DNA of 64,000 nt from Halosolutus gelatinilyticus (GTDB taxonomy: Archaea > Halobacteriota > Halobacteria > Halobacteriales > Natrialbaceae): assembly GCF_023028105.1 (NCBI RefSeq), contig NZ_CP095491.1, positions 2,914,001-2,978,000 on the forward strand, given 5' to 3'. A program made the position numbers and the translations under genes. Positions 42,881 to 50,403 of the stretch are shown in pieces (position 1 is the first letter of the stretch; every line of letters starts with the position of its first letter). Under the pieces are notes generated by a model. The model was not told the DNA's origin. It made no database searches and worked only from the letters and a program-made list of their open reading frames with translations.

Positions 42881-43690
42881 TCACCCCCGGCGGTAGTCCA
42901 GGTACGGCTCGTCCTGCATCACCTGCGAGCGGCCGCCGTCGATCAAGACGGTTTCGCCGGTGATGAACGCCGCGTCATCGCTGGCCAGAAACGCCGCGAG
43001 ACCGGCCACGTCGGCGGGCGTTCCGAGACGGCCGACCGGGTGAATCTCCTCGGTGTACTCGTAGTCCTCGCCCAGTTCCTCGCGGGTTCGTTCGATTTCG
43101 ATCCACCCGGGATTGATGGTGTTGACCGTGATCCCCTCGGGACCGAGTTCCAGCGCCATCGCCCGAGTCATGCCGTTTATCCCGGCCTTGATCGCGTTGT
43201 AGGGGAACAGGCCGGGCATCGTGAGGAACGCGTGGTTCGAGGAGGTGTTGAGGATCGTCCCGCCCTCCGGCACGTGCTCGACCGCGTGTTTCGCACAGAG
43301 CCAGAACGATCGAAAGTCCGTCTCGAGGACGAACTCCCAATCGTTCACGGTCGCTTCCTTCACGGTCGTCTCGGTCTGCACGCCGGCGTTGTTCACGAGC
43401 GTATCGATCCGGCCGTACTCGTCGACGGTGTGTTCGACGAGCGCCCGTATCTCGGCCGGGTCTCGCATGTCCGCGCGGACGAATACCGCCTCGCCGCCCC
43501 GCGATTCGATGTCGTCGGCGACGCGCTTCCCGGCGTCCGCGGAGCGGCCCGTTACGACGACGGCCGCGCCTTCGGCGGCGAAGCGACGGGCGACTCCTTC
43601 GCCGATTCCGCGGGTCGACCCCGTGACGAGCGCGACGGTATCCTCGTGTCTGTTCTCGACGGCGTTCGCGGTCGGATCGTCGAAAGCCAT
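42881..43690 (-). CDS. SDR dehydrogenase, candidate galactose/glucose 1-dehydrogenase
   Basis: A 269-residue classical short-chain dehydrogenase. The cofactor loop is 'TGSTRGIGEG', 'NNAGVQ' follows, and the catalytic Ser (TSSNHA), Tyr and Lys (YNAIK) are present. It is similar in style to glucose 1-dehydrogenase/KDG dehydrogenase SDRs. Its place 52 nt downstream of dgoD makes D-galactose 1-dehydrogenase the natural guess, since that is the first step of the De Ley-Doudoroff route, but that is inference from context. An A/T-rich element (about 43713-43720) could give it its own promoter. Confidence 0.88.
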   Translation of the reverse strand: MAFDDPTANAVENRHEDTVALVTGSTRGIGEGVARRFAAEGAAVVVTGRSADAGKRVADDIESRGGEAVFVRADMRDPAEIRALVEHTVDEYGRIDTLVNNAGVQTETTVKEATVNDWEFVLETDFRSFWLCAKHAVEHVPEGGTILNTSSNHAFLTMPGLFPYNAIKAGINGMTRAMALELGPEGITVNTINPGWIEIERTREELGEDYEYTEEIHPVGRLGTPADVAGLAAFLASDDAAFITGETVLIDGGRSQVMQDEPYLDYRRG

Positions 43691-43742
43691 GCGCGGACTC
43701 TCGCCGCGGCCACCAAATAATCACCGCCCCGACGACGGTCCG

Positions 43743-44897
43743 TTACCACTCGGCGACGCTGCCGTCGTCGTGTCGCCAGACCGGATTGTGCCAGTCGTGC
43801 CCGACTTCGGCCTGCTCGCGGACGTGGTCCTCGTCGATTTCGATGCCCAGACCGGGCCCGCTCGGGATTCGAACGTAGCCGTCCTCGTAATCGAACACGG
43901 ACGGATCCGCGAGGTAATCGAGCACGTCGCTCGTCTCGTTGTAGTGGATGTTCAGACTCTGTTCCTGGATGAACGCGTTTGGGGAGCAGGCGTCCACCTG
44001 CAGGCAGGCGGCCAGCGCGATCGGGCCGAGCGGGCAGTGCGGAGCCATCGCCACGTCGTAGGCTTCGGCCATCGCCGCGATCTTCGTGACCTCGGTGATG
44101 CCGCCGGCGTGGCTGAGGTCGGGCTGGATCACGTCGACCGCGCCGCTCTCGAAGATTTCCTTGAAATCCCACCGGGAGTACAGCCGTTCGCCCGTCGCGA
44201 TCGGCGTCGTGGTGTGGGAGGCGATCGTCGGCAGCGCGTCGTTGTGTTCCGGCAGGACCGGCTCCTCGACGAACATCGGGTCGTACGGTTCCAACCCCTC
44301 GACCAGCCGCTTGGCCATCGGCTTCGAGACGCGTCCGTGGAAGTCCACGCCGACGTCCACCTCGTCGCCGACGGCGTCGCGAACCTCGCGAAGTCGGGTG
44401 ACGGCAGCGTCGATCGTCGCCGGATCGTCGACGCGTTCGATCTCCTCGGTGGCGTTCATCTTCAACGCCGTGAAGCCCGCCTCGACCTGTTTCCGGGCCT
44501 GATCGGCCACGTCGGACGGGCGATCGCCGCCGATCCACTGGTAAACCCGGATCCGATTCCGCGCCGCACCGCCGAGCAGTTCGTACACCGGCACGTCCAG
44601 GCGCTTCCCTTTGATATCCCACAGGGCCTGGTCGATTCCCGCGATCGCGCTCATCAGGACCGGCCCGCCCCGATAGAAGCCGCCGCGGTACATCGTCTGC
44701 CAGTGATCCTCGATTCGACTCGGATCCTCGCCCAGCAGGTAGGTGTCGAGCAGCTCCTCGACCGCCGTTTCGACGGTTTCGGCGCGTCCCTCCACGATCG
44801 GCTCGCCCCAGCCGACGGTGCCGTCGGCCGCCTCGAGACGCAGGAACAGCCATCGCGGTGGTACTTCGAACAGCTCGTAGTCGGCGATCTCGGTCAT
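43743..44897 (-). CDS. dgoD: D-galactonate dehydratase
   Basis: A 384-residue enolase-superfamily enzyme, colinear with E. coli DgoD from 'PPRWLFLRLE' to the C-terminal 'NPVWRHDDGSVAEW'. Metal ligands D185, E211 and E237, acid H187 (DFHGR) and the base dyad H287 (APHCPLGP) with D260 are all present. It dehydrates D-galactonate to 2-keto-3-deoxygalactonate in the cytosol, the second oxidative step of galactose breakdown. A proximal TATA-like element (about 44929-44936) lies about 32 nt upstream, and two copies of the putative IclR operator lie about 400 nt upstream. Confidence 0.95.
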   Translation of the reverse strand: MTEIADYELFEVPPRWLFLRLEAADGTVGWGEPIVEGRAETVETAVEELLDTYLLGEDPSRIEDHWQTMYRGGFYRGGPVLMSAIAGIDQALWDIKGKRLDVPVYELLGGAARNRIRVYQWIGGDRPSDVADQARKQVEAGFTALKMNATEEIERVDDPATIDAAVTRLREVRDAVGDEVDVGVDFHGRVSKPMAKRLVEGLEPYDPMFVEEPVLPEHNDALPTIASHTTTPIATGERLYSRWDFKEIFESGAVDVIQPDLSHAGGITEVTKIAAMAEAYDVAMAPHCPLGPIALAACLQVDACSPNAFIQEQSLNIHYNETSDVLDYLADPSVFDYEDGYVRIPSGPGLGIEIDEDHVREQAEVGHDWHNPVWRHDDGSVAEW

Positions 44898-45286
44898 TTG
44901 TCGCTCTACCAGGGGTAATTCCGACCAGTTTATTTAGTCGTTTCGAGAGGTCCTCCGATCTCCCCGGCCGGAGCGGACGTCGTCGGACGCCGTTCGCGCG
45001 GTCGCTCGCCGATTCGCGGTCGTCGTCGCGAACGCGGCGGACACGGGGGCGTACGAGTCCGACGCGAGTCCCGACGCGAGCACTCGATCCACGGTTAGGA
45101 ACCTCGACCGGCCTGAGCGGACGTTGGGAATCGAGAAGACTGTGGCCGTCGAGCGACGAGGATTTCCCCTGCTCCGCAGAGCACACGGTTCCGGACGGCA
45201 CAGTCGATCGCCAGTTCGGAACCGTTCGGTGCCCGCCCGAACAGGAGATCGGGCGGCCGCCGATCGTCCGATCACACCGTCGGATC

Positions 45287-45303
45287 GTGCACTAACAGTG
45301 AAC
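45287..45303 (-). promoter_or_regulatory. Putative IclR operator, copy A
   Basis: On the minus strand GTTCACTGTTAGTGCAC, a 17-bp near-palindrome with 7-bp arms (6 of 7 pairs complementary) around GTT. It shares 14 of 17 bases with the site at the iclR promoter and 16 of 17 with copy B, 66 nt away. Confidence 0.6.
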
Positions 45304-45352
45304 TCGGCAAACTAATTACAGACATACGGGTGTAATTTCTCGGCGCCGTTTT

Positions 45353-45369
45353 GTGCACTAACGGTGAAC
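45353..45369 (-). promoter_or_regulatory. Putative IclR operator, copy B
   Basis: On the minus strand GTTCACCGTTAGTGCAC, differing from copy A at one base. It sits about 20-35 nt downstream of a TATA-like tract (45385-45400, read on minus), so it would overlap a transcription start if that promoter is real. Confidence 0.6.
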
Positions 45370-45598
45370 ACCGGCCGATTCACTCATTATTTTTTACTAT
45401 AGGTGCGGGCGCGGCGTCCGTACGCTACCCGCGAACTCGGAACGCAACGGCAGCAAGTGCTCTCGTTCGACTCTCGAAGCGGAGTGAAGCCAGTCGTCGG
45501 TCGCTCGAAACTGAGGATCCGCGTAACCGAAGCACATTTCACGAGGGCCGCGAGGCGCCCATTGATCGAAGGCTCGGTCCCGCGGCCGAAATATCCGT

Positions 45599-48500
45599 TT
45601 ACTCTCTCGATCGCGGGATATCGTTCCGCAGCTGTATTTCGCGGGCGAGGACGGCGGATTCCGTCTCGTCGCGATAGTACGGGCGGATGGTGAGTCCGAA
45701 CGAGGCCGGTTCGGGCATCACCCGATGTTCGGGAAGCGGTTTGACCGGCGTCCCCCCGACGCCCGAGACGGCGACGTCGACGAACAGTCTCGTTCCGTCC
45801 GCCGCGACGAGGTCCGAGAGGCTGGCGGCTTCAGCGAGGTTCTCGTACCGATCCAGTCGGACGTTGAGGGGGCGGTCTCCGACGACCGCGAACCCCGCGG
45901 TCGGGCCGGTCAAACTCGCCCAGCGAACGTCCGTTTTGTTCCCGTTATCCGACGGGAGACGGTACGGAACGAATTGGTCGTCGACGCTACCGGCGTACCG
46001 CCCGATCGCGCTGCCGGTCTTTCGGTCGGGATAGGTCTCCTCGGGACCGCGACCGAACCACTCGAAATCGGTCGCCGACGGTGGGACGTCGAACTGCACG
46101 CCGAGTCTCGGCAGCCACGACGACAGGGAGTCACGCAGCGCCGAGGTTGGCGCCACGTCGATCGTCACTACGACGGTTCCGGTTCCGTCCACGTCGTAGT
46201 CGTAGTCGACCTCGAACAGCCCGATTCCGTCGGGGTTGCGGGCGATCGTCGCCACGGACAGGTGCGCGGTTCCGTCGGCCGTCCTCCCCACGGCGTGTTC
46301 GACGACCGTCTGTTCGAGGTCGTGCAGTCCGAGCGACAGCCACTCCGACTCGTTGTCGTACCCCCACTCGGTATCGCTATCGACGACCCCCTCGTTGGGG
46401 ACCGTCGCCCGGAACGCGCCGAACAGCGGCCCGTCCCGTGCGACGACCGCGTCCCCGTATCGGAACTCGCGGAAACAGCCCCGCTCCAGATCGAAGCGAT
46501 AGCGGAACCGATCGCCGGCGACGGTCACCGCCGTCTCGCTCTCCTTGATGGTAACGTGACCGCCGTCGGCCGTCGGGATCGACGACGGCTCCGGAAGTTC
46601 GATCGGCACGGCGAACTGCTCGAATCCGATTTCGTGGCCCGCCGCCGCCCAGTCGGTCTCCTCGGGCAGGCGAACGCGGAGCGTCAAGTGGCACTCGGTG
46701 CCAGGAGGGAGCGTCGATCGGTCGAACGGGACGATCACTCCTCGCGTTCGCGATGGGGGGACGTCGAGGCGGAGCCGACCCGACTGGACGGGGTTCCCGT
46801 CGACGGTCAGCTCCCACGTCGTCTCGAACGCGGAGAGGTTCGTAACGGCGTGGTGGTTCGTAACCGCGAGTACGCCCTCCCGGATCGCGACGGCCTCGAA
46901 GGCGAACGGCTGCTGTGTCTTCTTCAACTGCCGGAGCTCGGGTTGCGGGGACAGATCCGAGAAGACGACGCCGTCGAGCAGGAAGGGGTCATCGTCGAAC
47001 CACCACTCGTCCGCGTTCCCGTCGGGAACCACCTCCCCCGCGAGCGTCTGATTGGTCCACTCCCAGACGAACCCGCCTTGGAGGCCGTCGATCTCTCGAA
47101 CCAGCTCCCAGAACGCGTCCTGCAGGCCGAGGCTGTTGCCCAGCGCGTGCGCGTATTCGCCCATGATCAACGGGCGGTCCTCGACCGCGCTGTGTTGGAC
47201 GAGCGTGTGGGGGACCGGATACCGCGGCCCCGAGATGTCGGCGAACGGGGCCGTGCCGGTCATGTTCTCGTGGTACTCGTCGTAGGGTGCCGCGCCCGAG
47301 CCCTGGTGGTAGACGAACCGGGTGCCATCGCGCTCGCGGGCGTAGGCCGCCATCTCCCTGTGCGGCGCCCCTTCCCCGGCCTCGTTACTGGTGCTCCAGG
47401 CGAAGATCGACGCGAAGTTCTTGTGGTGTTCGACCATCCCCTCGAACCGCCGGACGAACGATCGATGGAAGGCGGGCGCTTCGTTGACGAAATTCATGTT
47501 GAAGTGCGTCTCGACGTTGGCTTCGTCGACGACGTACAGCCCCAGTTCGTCCGCGAGTTCGTACACCGGGAGGTCGTTCGGGTAGTGGGCGGTCCGAATG
47601 GCGTTGACGTTGTGTCGTTTCAGCATCCGCAGTTCCGTCAGGACGCGGTCGAACGGTACCGTTCGACCGGTCTCGGGATCGTGTTCGTGACGGTTGATCC
47701 CGCGAACGGTCATCGGCTCGCCGTTGACGAGCACCCGCCCGTCCTCGATTTCGAACTCCCTGAAGCCGACCCGCTCCGGGACGGCCTCGACGACCCGACC
47801 GTCGGCGCCCCGGAGTTCCAGCACCAGATCGTAGAGCGTCGGCCGTTCCGCGGACCAGGCGGCGGGCGAGGTGACGGTCGTTCGGAGCGTCACCTCGGCG
47901 TCGTCGGCCGGTACGGCGGTCGCTTCGAGCGTCGTCACTTCGGTTCCGCCCTCGTCGAAGAGCCGTCCGGCGATCGTCCATGGGTCGGTGCTCTCGACCG
48001 CGCCGCCGAGATCGGCCTCGACCGTCAGCGTCGCGTCCTCATATGCGTCGTCGAACGTCGTCTGGACGACGTAGTCCCGGAGGTGAACCGGCGGCTTCGA
48101 GTAGAGATAGACGCTGCGGAAGATACCGCTGAAACGGAGCATGTCCTGGGTCTCCAGGTAGCTTCCGTCCGAGAACCGAAACACCTGGACCGTGAGCGTG
48201 TGGGTGCCTCCGACGTCGAGAGCGTCGGTCACGTCGAACTCGGAGGGCGTCATCGACCCCTGGTCGTACCCGACGTACTCGCCGTCTATCCAGACGAAAA
48301 ACGCGGATTTCACCCCCTCGAAGTGGAGGAACGTGCGTCGATCCTCGCCCCAGGTCGTCGGTACGTCGACGGTTCGACGGTACGTGCCGACCGGATTGAA
48401 CTCCTCGGGCACGTTCGGCGGCTCCGGTTCCGACTCGACTTCGGGGATTCGCTCCCAGGTCAGCGCGTGGTTTCGGTAGATCGGCCGATCGTAGCCGTCG

Positions 48501-48799
48501 AGTTGCCACACGCCGGGAACGGAGATCGCGCCCCAATTCGCCGCGTCCTCGAGTCGATCGGGGAGCTCAGCCGGCCGCTCGGCCCAGCAGAACGACCACT
48601 CGCCGTTCAGGAGTCGAACGTACTTCGACTCGGCCCATCTCGACTCGGGTTCGGTCAGCCGATCGGCGGCGGCCATCGCTGCCGCGGTCGATTCGTACGG
48701 CACCGTCGGGACGTGCGGCGGTTCGGTGTTTTCCGTAAGATTTGTCGGATTTTCTATATATTCTGCTAATCCGGCTAGTTGCGCTGGCTCTCGTGACAC
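45599..48799 (-). CDS. lacZ: GH2 beta-galactosidase LacZ, GTG start
   Basis: A 1066-residue full-length LacZ-type enzyme: GH2 jelly roll (about 60-235), immunoglobulin-like domain (about 240-345), TIM barrel with acid/base E473 (SNEAGEG) and nucleophile E548 (MGEYAHALGNS), a linker beta domain, and the large C-terminal beta-galactosidase small-chain domain (about 780-1055). There is no signal peptide, so it should hydrolyse lactose-like beta-galactosides in the cytosol. The start is GTG 48799, with tcacctc/GAGGTGA 6 nt upstream and a TATA element about 30 nt upstream; at that spacing the transcript may be leaderless, so the SD may be chance. Confidence 0.94.
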   Translation of the reverse strand: MSREPAQLAGLAEYIENPTNLTENTEPPHVPTVPYESTAAAMAAADRLTEPESRWAESKYVRLLNGEWSFCWAERPAELPDRLEDAANWGAISVPGVWQLDGYDRPIYRNHALTWERIPEVESEPEPPNVPEEFNPVGTYRRTVDVPTTWGEDRRTFLHFEGVKSAFFVWIDGEYVGYDQGSMTPSEFDVTDALDVGGTHTLTVQVFRFSDGSYLETQDMLRFSGIFRSVYLYSKPPVHLRDYVVQTTFDDAYEDATLTVEADLGGAVESTDPWTIAGRLFDEGGTEVTTLEATAVPADDAEVTLRTTVTSPAAWSAERPTLYDLVLELRGADGRVVEAVPERVGFREFEIEDGRVLVNGEPMTVRGINRHEHDPETGRTVPFDRVLTELRMLKRHNVNAIRTAHYPNDLPVYELADELGLYVVDEANVETHFNMNFVNEAPAFHRSFVRRFEGMVEHHKNFASIFAWSTSNEAGEGAPHREMAAYARERDGTRFVYHQGSGAAPYDEYHENMTGTAPFADISGPRYPVPHTLVQHSAVEDRPLIMGEYAHALGNSLGLQDAFWELVREIDGLQGGFVWEWTNQTLAGEVVPDGNADEWWFDDDPFLLDGVVFSDLSPQPELRQLKKTQQPFAFEAVAIREGVLAVTNHHAVTNLSAFETTWELTVDGNPVQSGRLRLDVPPSRTRGVIVPFDRSTLPPGTECHLTLRVRLPEETDWAAAGHEIGFEQFAVPIELPEPSSIPTADGGHVTIKESETAVTVAGDRFRYRFDLERGCFREFRYGDAVVARDGPLFGAFRATVPNEGVVDSDTEWGYDNESEWLSLGLHDLEQTVVEHAVGRTADGTAHLSVATIARNPDGIGLFEVDYDYDVDGTGTVVVTIDVAPTSALRDSLSSWLPRLGVQFDVPPSATDFEWFGRGPEETYPDRKTGSAIGRYAGSVDDQFVPYRLPSDNGNKTDVRWASLTGPTAGFAVVGDRPLNVRLDRYENLAEAASLSDLVAADGTRLFVDVAVSGVGGTPVKPLPEHRVMPEPASFGLTIRPYYRDETESAVLAREIQLRNDIPRSRE

Positions 48800-49608
48800 G
48801 GCTTTTCACCTCATATCTCCTGTTATGATATAAAAATGGGCCGGCTTAGGGTTCGAATCGAAACCGTTCACGCAGTGCAGTACACAACTATACGACGCGG
48901 CCGCAACGTGATAACTCGTCTCACCGTCGTGACTCGTTCGAATCCGCGATCGCAGCGACCAGTTCCCGACCGCGTTCGCCGGGGCTCCCGTACGACGCCC
49001 TCCCCGATCGATCGCCAATCCATTGCTAGTCGGATCGACGATCGTAAATGGCCGTCGAACGTTAAATACCAATATTTCAACTTTACTGGCGAACCATGGA
49101 TTAGGAATCATGTCAGTATCTACACCTGAGTTGATCGTATCGCTACCGAAGCCGGCTACCGAACTCACCGTCATCGGATTCGTAAGGAATTGCTGAAAAT
49201 TCTGGGCCATATAATAGCTATTGGGCAATATACTCATAATATATTCCGAATAGCTGACCAATCGTGTACCTTAGTGACCGAATCCTGATTCGTACAGGAG
49301 CCTGCTCGTCTACTTGACCGGGACGGAATCGATAGCAACGGATATCCAGCACACACCGGCATTGAACCGTCGCTTTCCCGATCGTAGCTCGATCCGAACC
49401 GCGGCCAGTTTCGGGCTATTGCTCGCCCGTGTTCACCCACTCTCGAACCTCTATTCGATCGAATCTATTGCAGAGTTAGCAGTATTCGTAGTAGTACCTA
49501 AATTTGGTATATTTGAAAAGCGTTCGTGAACTGATCGTTGTGCAGCACGCTCGACAGATAGCCCGGTCACGGTTCGAGTACCGACGGGACGCCAGAGGGT
49601 CCCACCGG
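48800..49608. other. Intergenic between iclR and lacZ, no supported gene
   Basis: About 810 nt. The lacZ promoter is at the left end. The middle and right parts (about 49060-49260 and 49480-49515) are A/T-rich. A 151-codon frame on the minus strand (starting near 49261) crosses the A/T-rich part but has no family likeness and runs over the lacZ promoter. A near-palindrome acctaaatttggt (about 49498-49510), about 100 nt past the iclR stop, could belong to a terminator. Confidence 0.45.
48828..48836 (-). promoter_or_regulatory. TATA-like promoter of lacZ
   Basis: Minus-strand atttttatatc (about 48827-48837), about 30-37 nt ahead of the lacZ GTG. It lies in a locally A/T-rich stretch. Confidence 0.5.
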
Positions 49609-50319
49609 TCACAGCATCTCGACGCGCATCCTGTTTGCCGTCTCCGTGAGCAATCCGCTGATATTGTTTTTGATGTCGATCCCGTTCGCCCGATCGATCG
49701 GAACGACGACTTCGATCGCGGCGACCGGTCGATCGGAGGGGTCCAACACCGGCGTCGCGATGGAGACCCACTCCGGTGCGAACGGAAGGGGTTCTTCCAG
49801 TAGTTTTCCCTCCTGGACCGTTTCGAGTTGCGCCGTCAGTTCCGCGTCTTCCCCGCCGATATGAGCCGTCTGGCGCGCCGACGGGAGGTGGGCGAGGATC
49901 GCCTTTCCGGGCGGACTCTCGACGAGGCGTTCGCTGTCACCCCGACTCCGCGGGTACTCCCGACCCTCCCCGAGCGACGTGTGGACGCAGTGGCAGCGAT
50001 CGGTTTCGTTGAGCCACAGGTTCGTCGGGGCGTCGTACGACTGTGCCAGTTCGTCGATCTTGTCCGTCTGATACAGCACCGAGTTCGAATCCGTCGCTTC
50101 CAGCCCGTACTCGGTGAACTTCGGTCCCAGCACGTACTCGCCGTCGCGGTTTACGAGGGCGTCGACCGCCACGAGCGTCCGCAGGTGCTTGTACACGCCG
50201 CTCCGGGAACGACCGGTCGCTTCGATCAGGTCCGCCGCCGTGGCACCCCGTCGCTCGTAGATCACGTCGAGGATTTCGAACGCCGTCTGCGTCGCCGAGA
50301 TCCGATCCTCTCGAGACAT
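49609..50319 (-). CDS. IclR-family transcriptional regulator
   Basis: A 236-residue regulator. The N-terminal winged helix (about 5-65) has 'TAFEILDVIYERRGATAADLIEATGRSRSGVYKHLRTLV' in segments; the C-terminal IclR effector domain (about 75-235) has 'LWLNETDRCHCVHT', 'SPPGKAILAHLP' and 'WVSIATPVLDPSDRPVAAIEVVVP'. IclR proteins commonly control sugar and sugar-acid catabolism in haloarchaea (for example XacR in pentose breakdown). I use ATG 50319; an in-frame start 48 nt upstream would cover the TATA box. A 17-bp near-palindrome overlaps its promoter and recurs upstream of dgoD, suggesting it controls both itself and the locus. The inducer may be a galactose-derived acid. Confidence 0.9.
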   Translation of the reverse strand: MSREDRISATQTAFEILDVIYERRGATAADLIEATGRSRSGVYKHLRTLVAVDALVNRDGEYVLGPKFTEYGLEATDSNSVLYQTDKIDELAQSYDAPTNLWLNETDRCHCVHTSLGEGREYPRSRGDSERLVESPPGKAILAHLPSARQTAHIGGEDAELTAQLETVQEGKLLEEPLPFAPEWVSIATPVLDPSDRPVAAIEVVVPIDRANGIDIKNNISGLLTETANRMRVEML

Positions 50320-50343
50320 ACGAGCCCCCAGGTAACAATCGCC

Positions 50344-50365
50344 AATAAGTATACTGTTAGTGTAC
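50344..50365 (-). promoter_or_regulatory. iclR promoter with putative operator
   Basis: A minus-strand TATA-like tacttatt (50344-50351) lies about 25-32 nt from the ATG. The 17-bp near-palindrome GTATACTGTTAGTGTAC (written on plus, 50349-50365) overlaps its upstream edge, at the BRE. Binding there would prevent TFB/TBP recruitment, giving autorepression. Confidence 0.6.
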
Positions 50366-50403
50366 ACCGGGCGATCGGTGCGGCTGCCCGCTCGCAGCGG
50401 ACA

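Larger units (their letters stand above)
44898..45598. other. Non-coding regulatory spacer between lacZ and dgoD
   Basis: Seven hundred nt with no convincing gene. It holds the dgoD proximal promoter (taaataaa on the minus strand, about 44929-44936). Further away is a compact block (45287-45400) with two operator-like repeats, a 7-bp inverted repeat (aattaca/tgtaatt, 45314-45338) between them, and an A/T-rich TATA-like tract (45385-45400). An Arg-rich minus-strand frame starting at 45275 is not halophilic in composition. Confidence 0.55.

Noticed and set aside
44934-45275. Minus-strand frame starting 12 nt after operator copy A
   Set aside because: Position was tempting, but the product is Arg/Ser-rich and basic, unlike halophilic proteins, and has no recognisable domain. 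It is possibly a decayed gene, but not supportable.
45725-48769. Very long (over 1000 codon) open frame on the plus strand opposite lacZ
   Set aside because: In GC-rich haloarchaeal DNA the strand opposite a real gene often lacks stops. The translation is Arg/Val/Asp-rich low-complexity sequence with no domain, while the minus frame is a complete LacZ.
48806-49261. 151-codon minus-strand frame between iclR and lacZ
   Set aside because: It crosses the lacZ promoter, mixes A/T-rich and GC-rich composition, and shows no domain.
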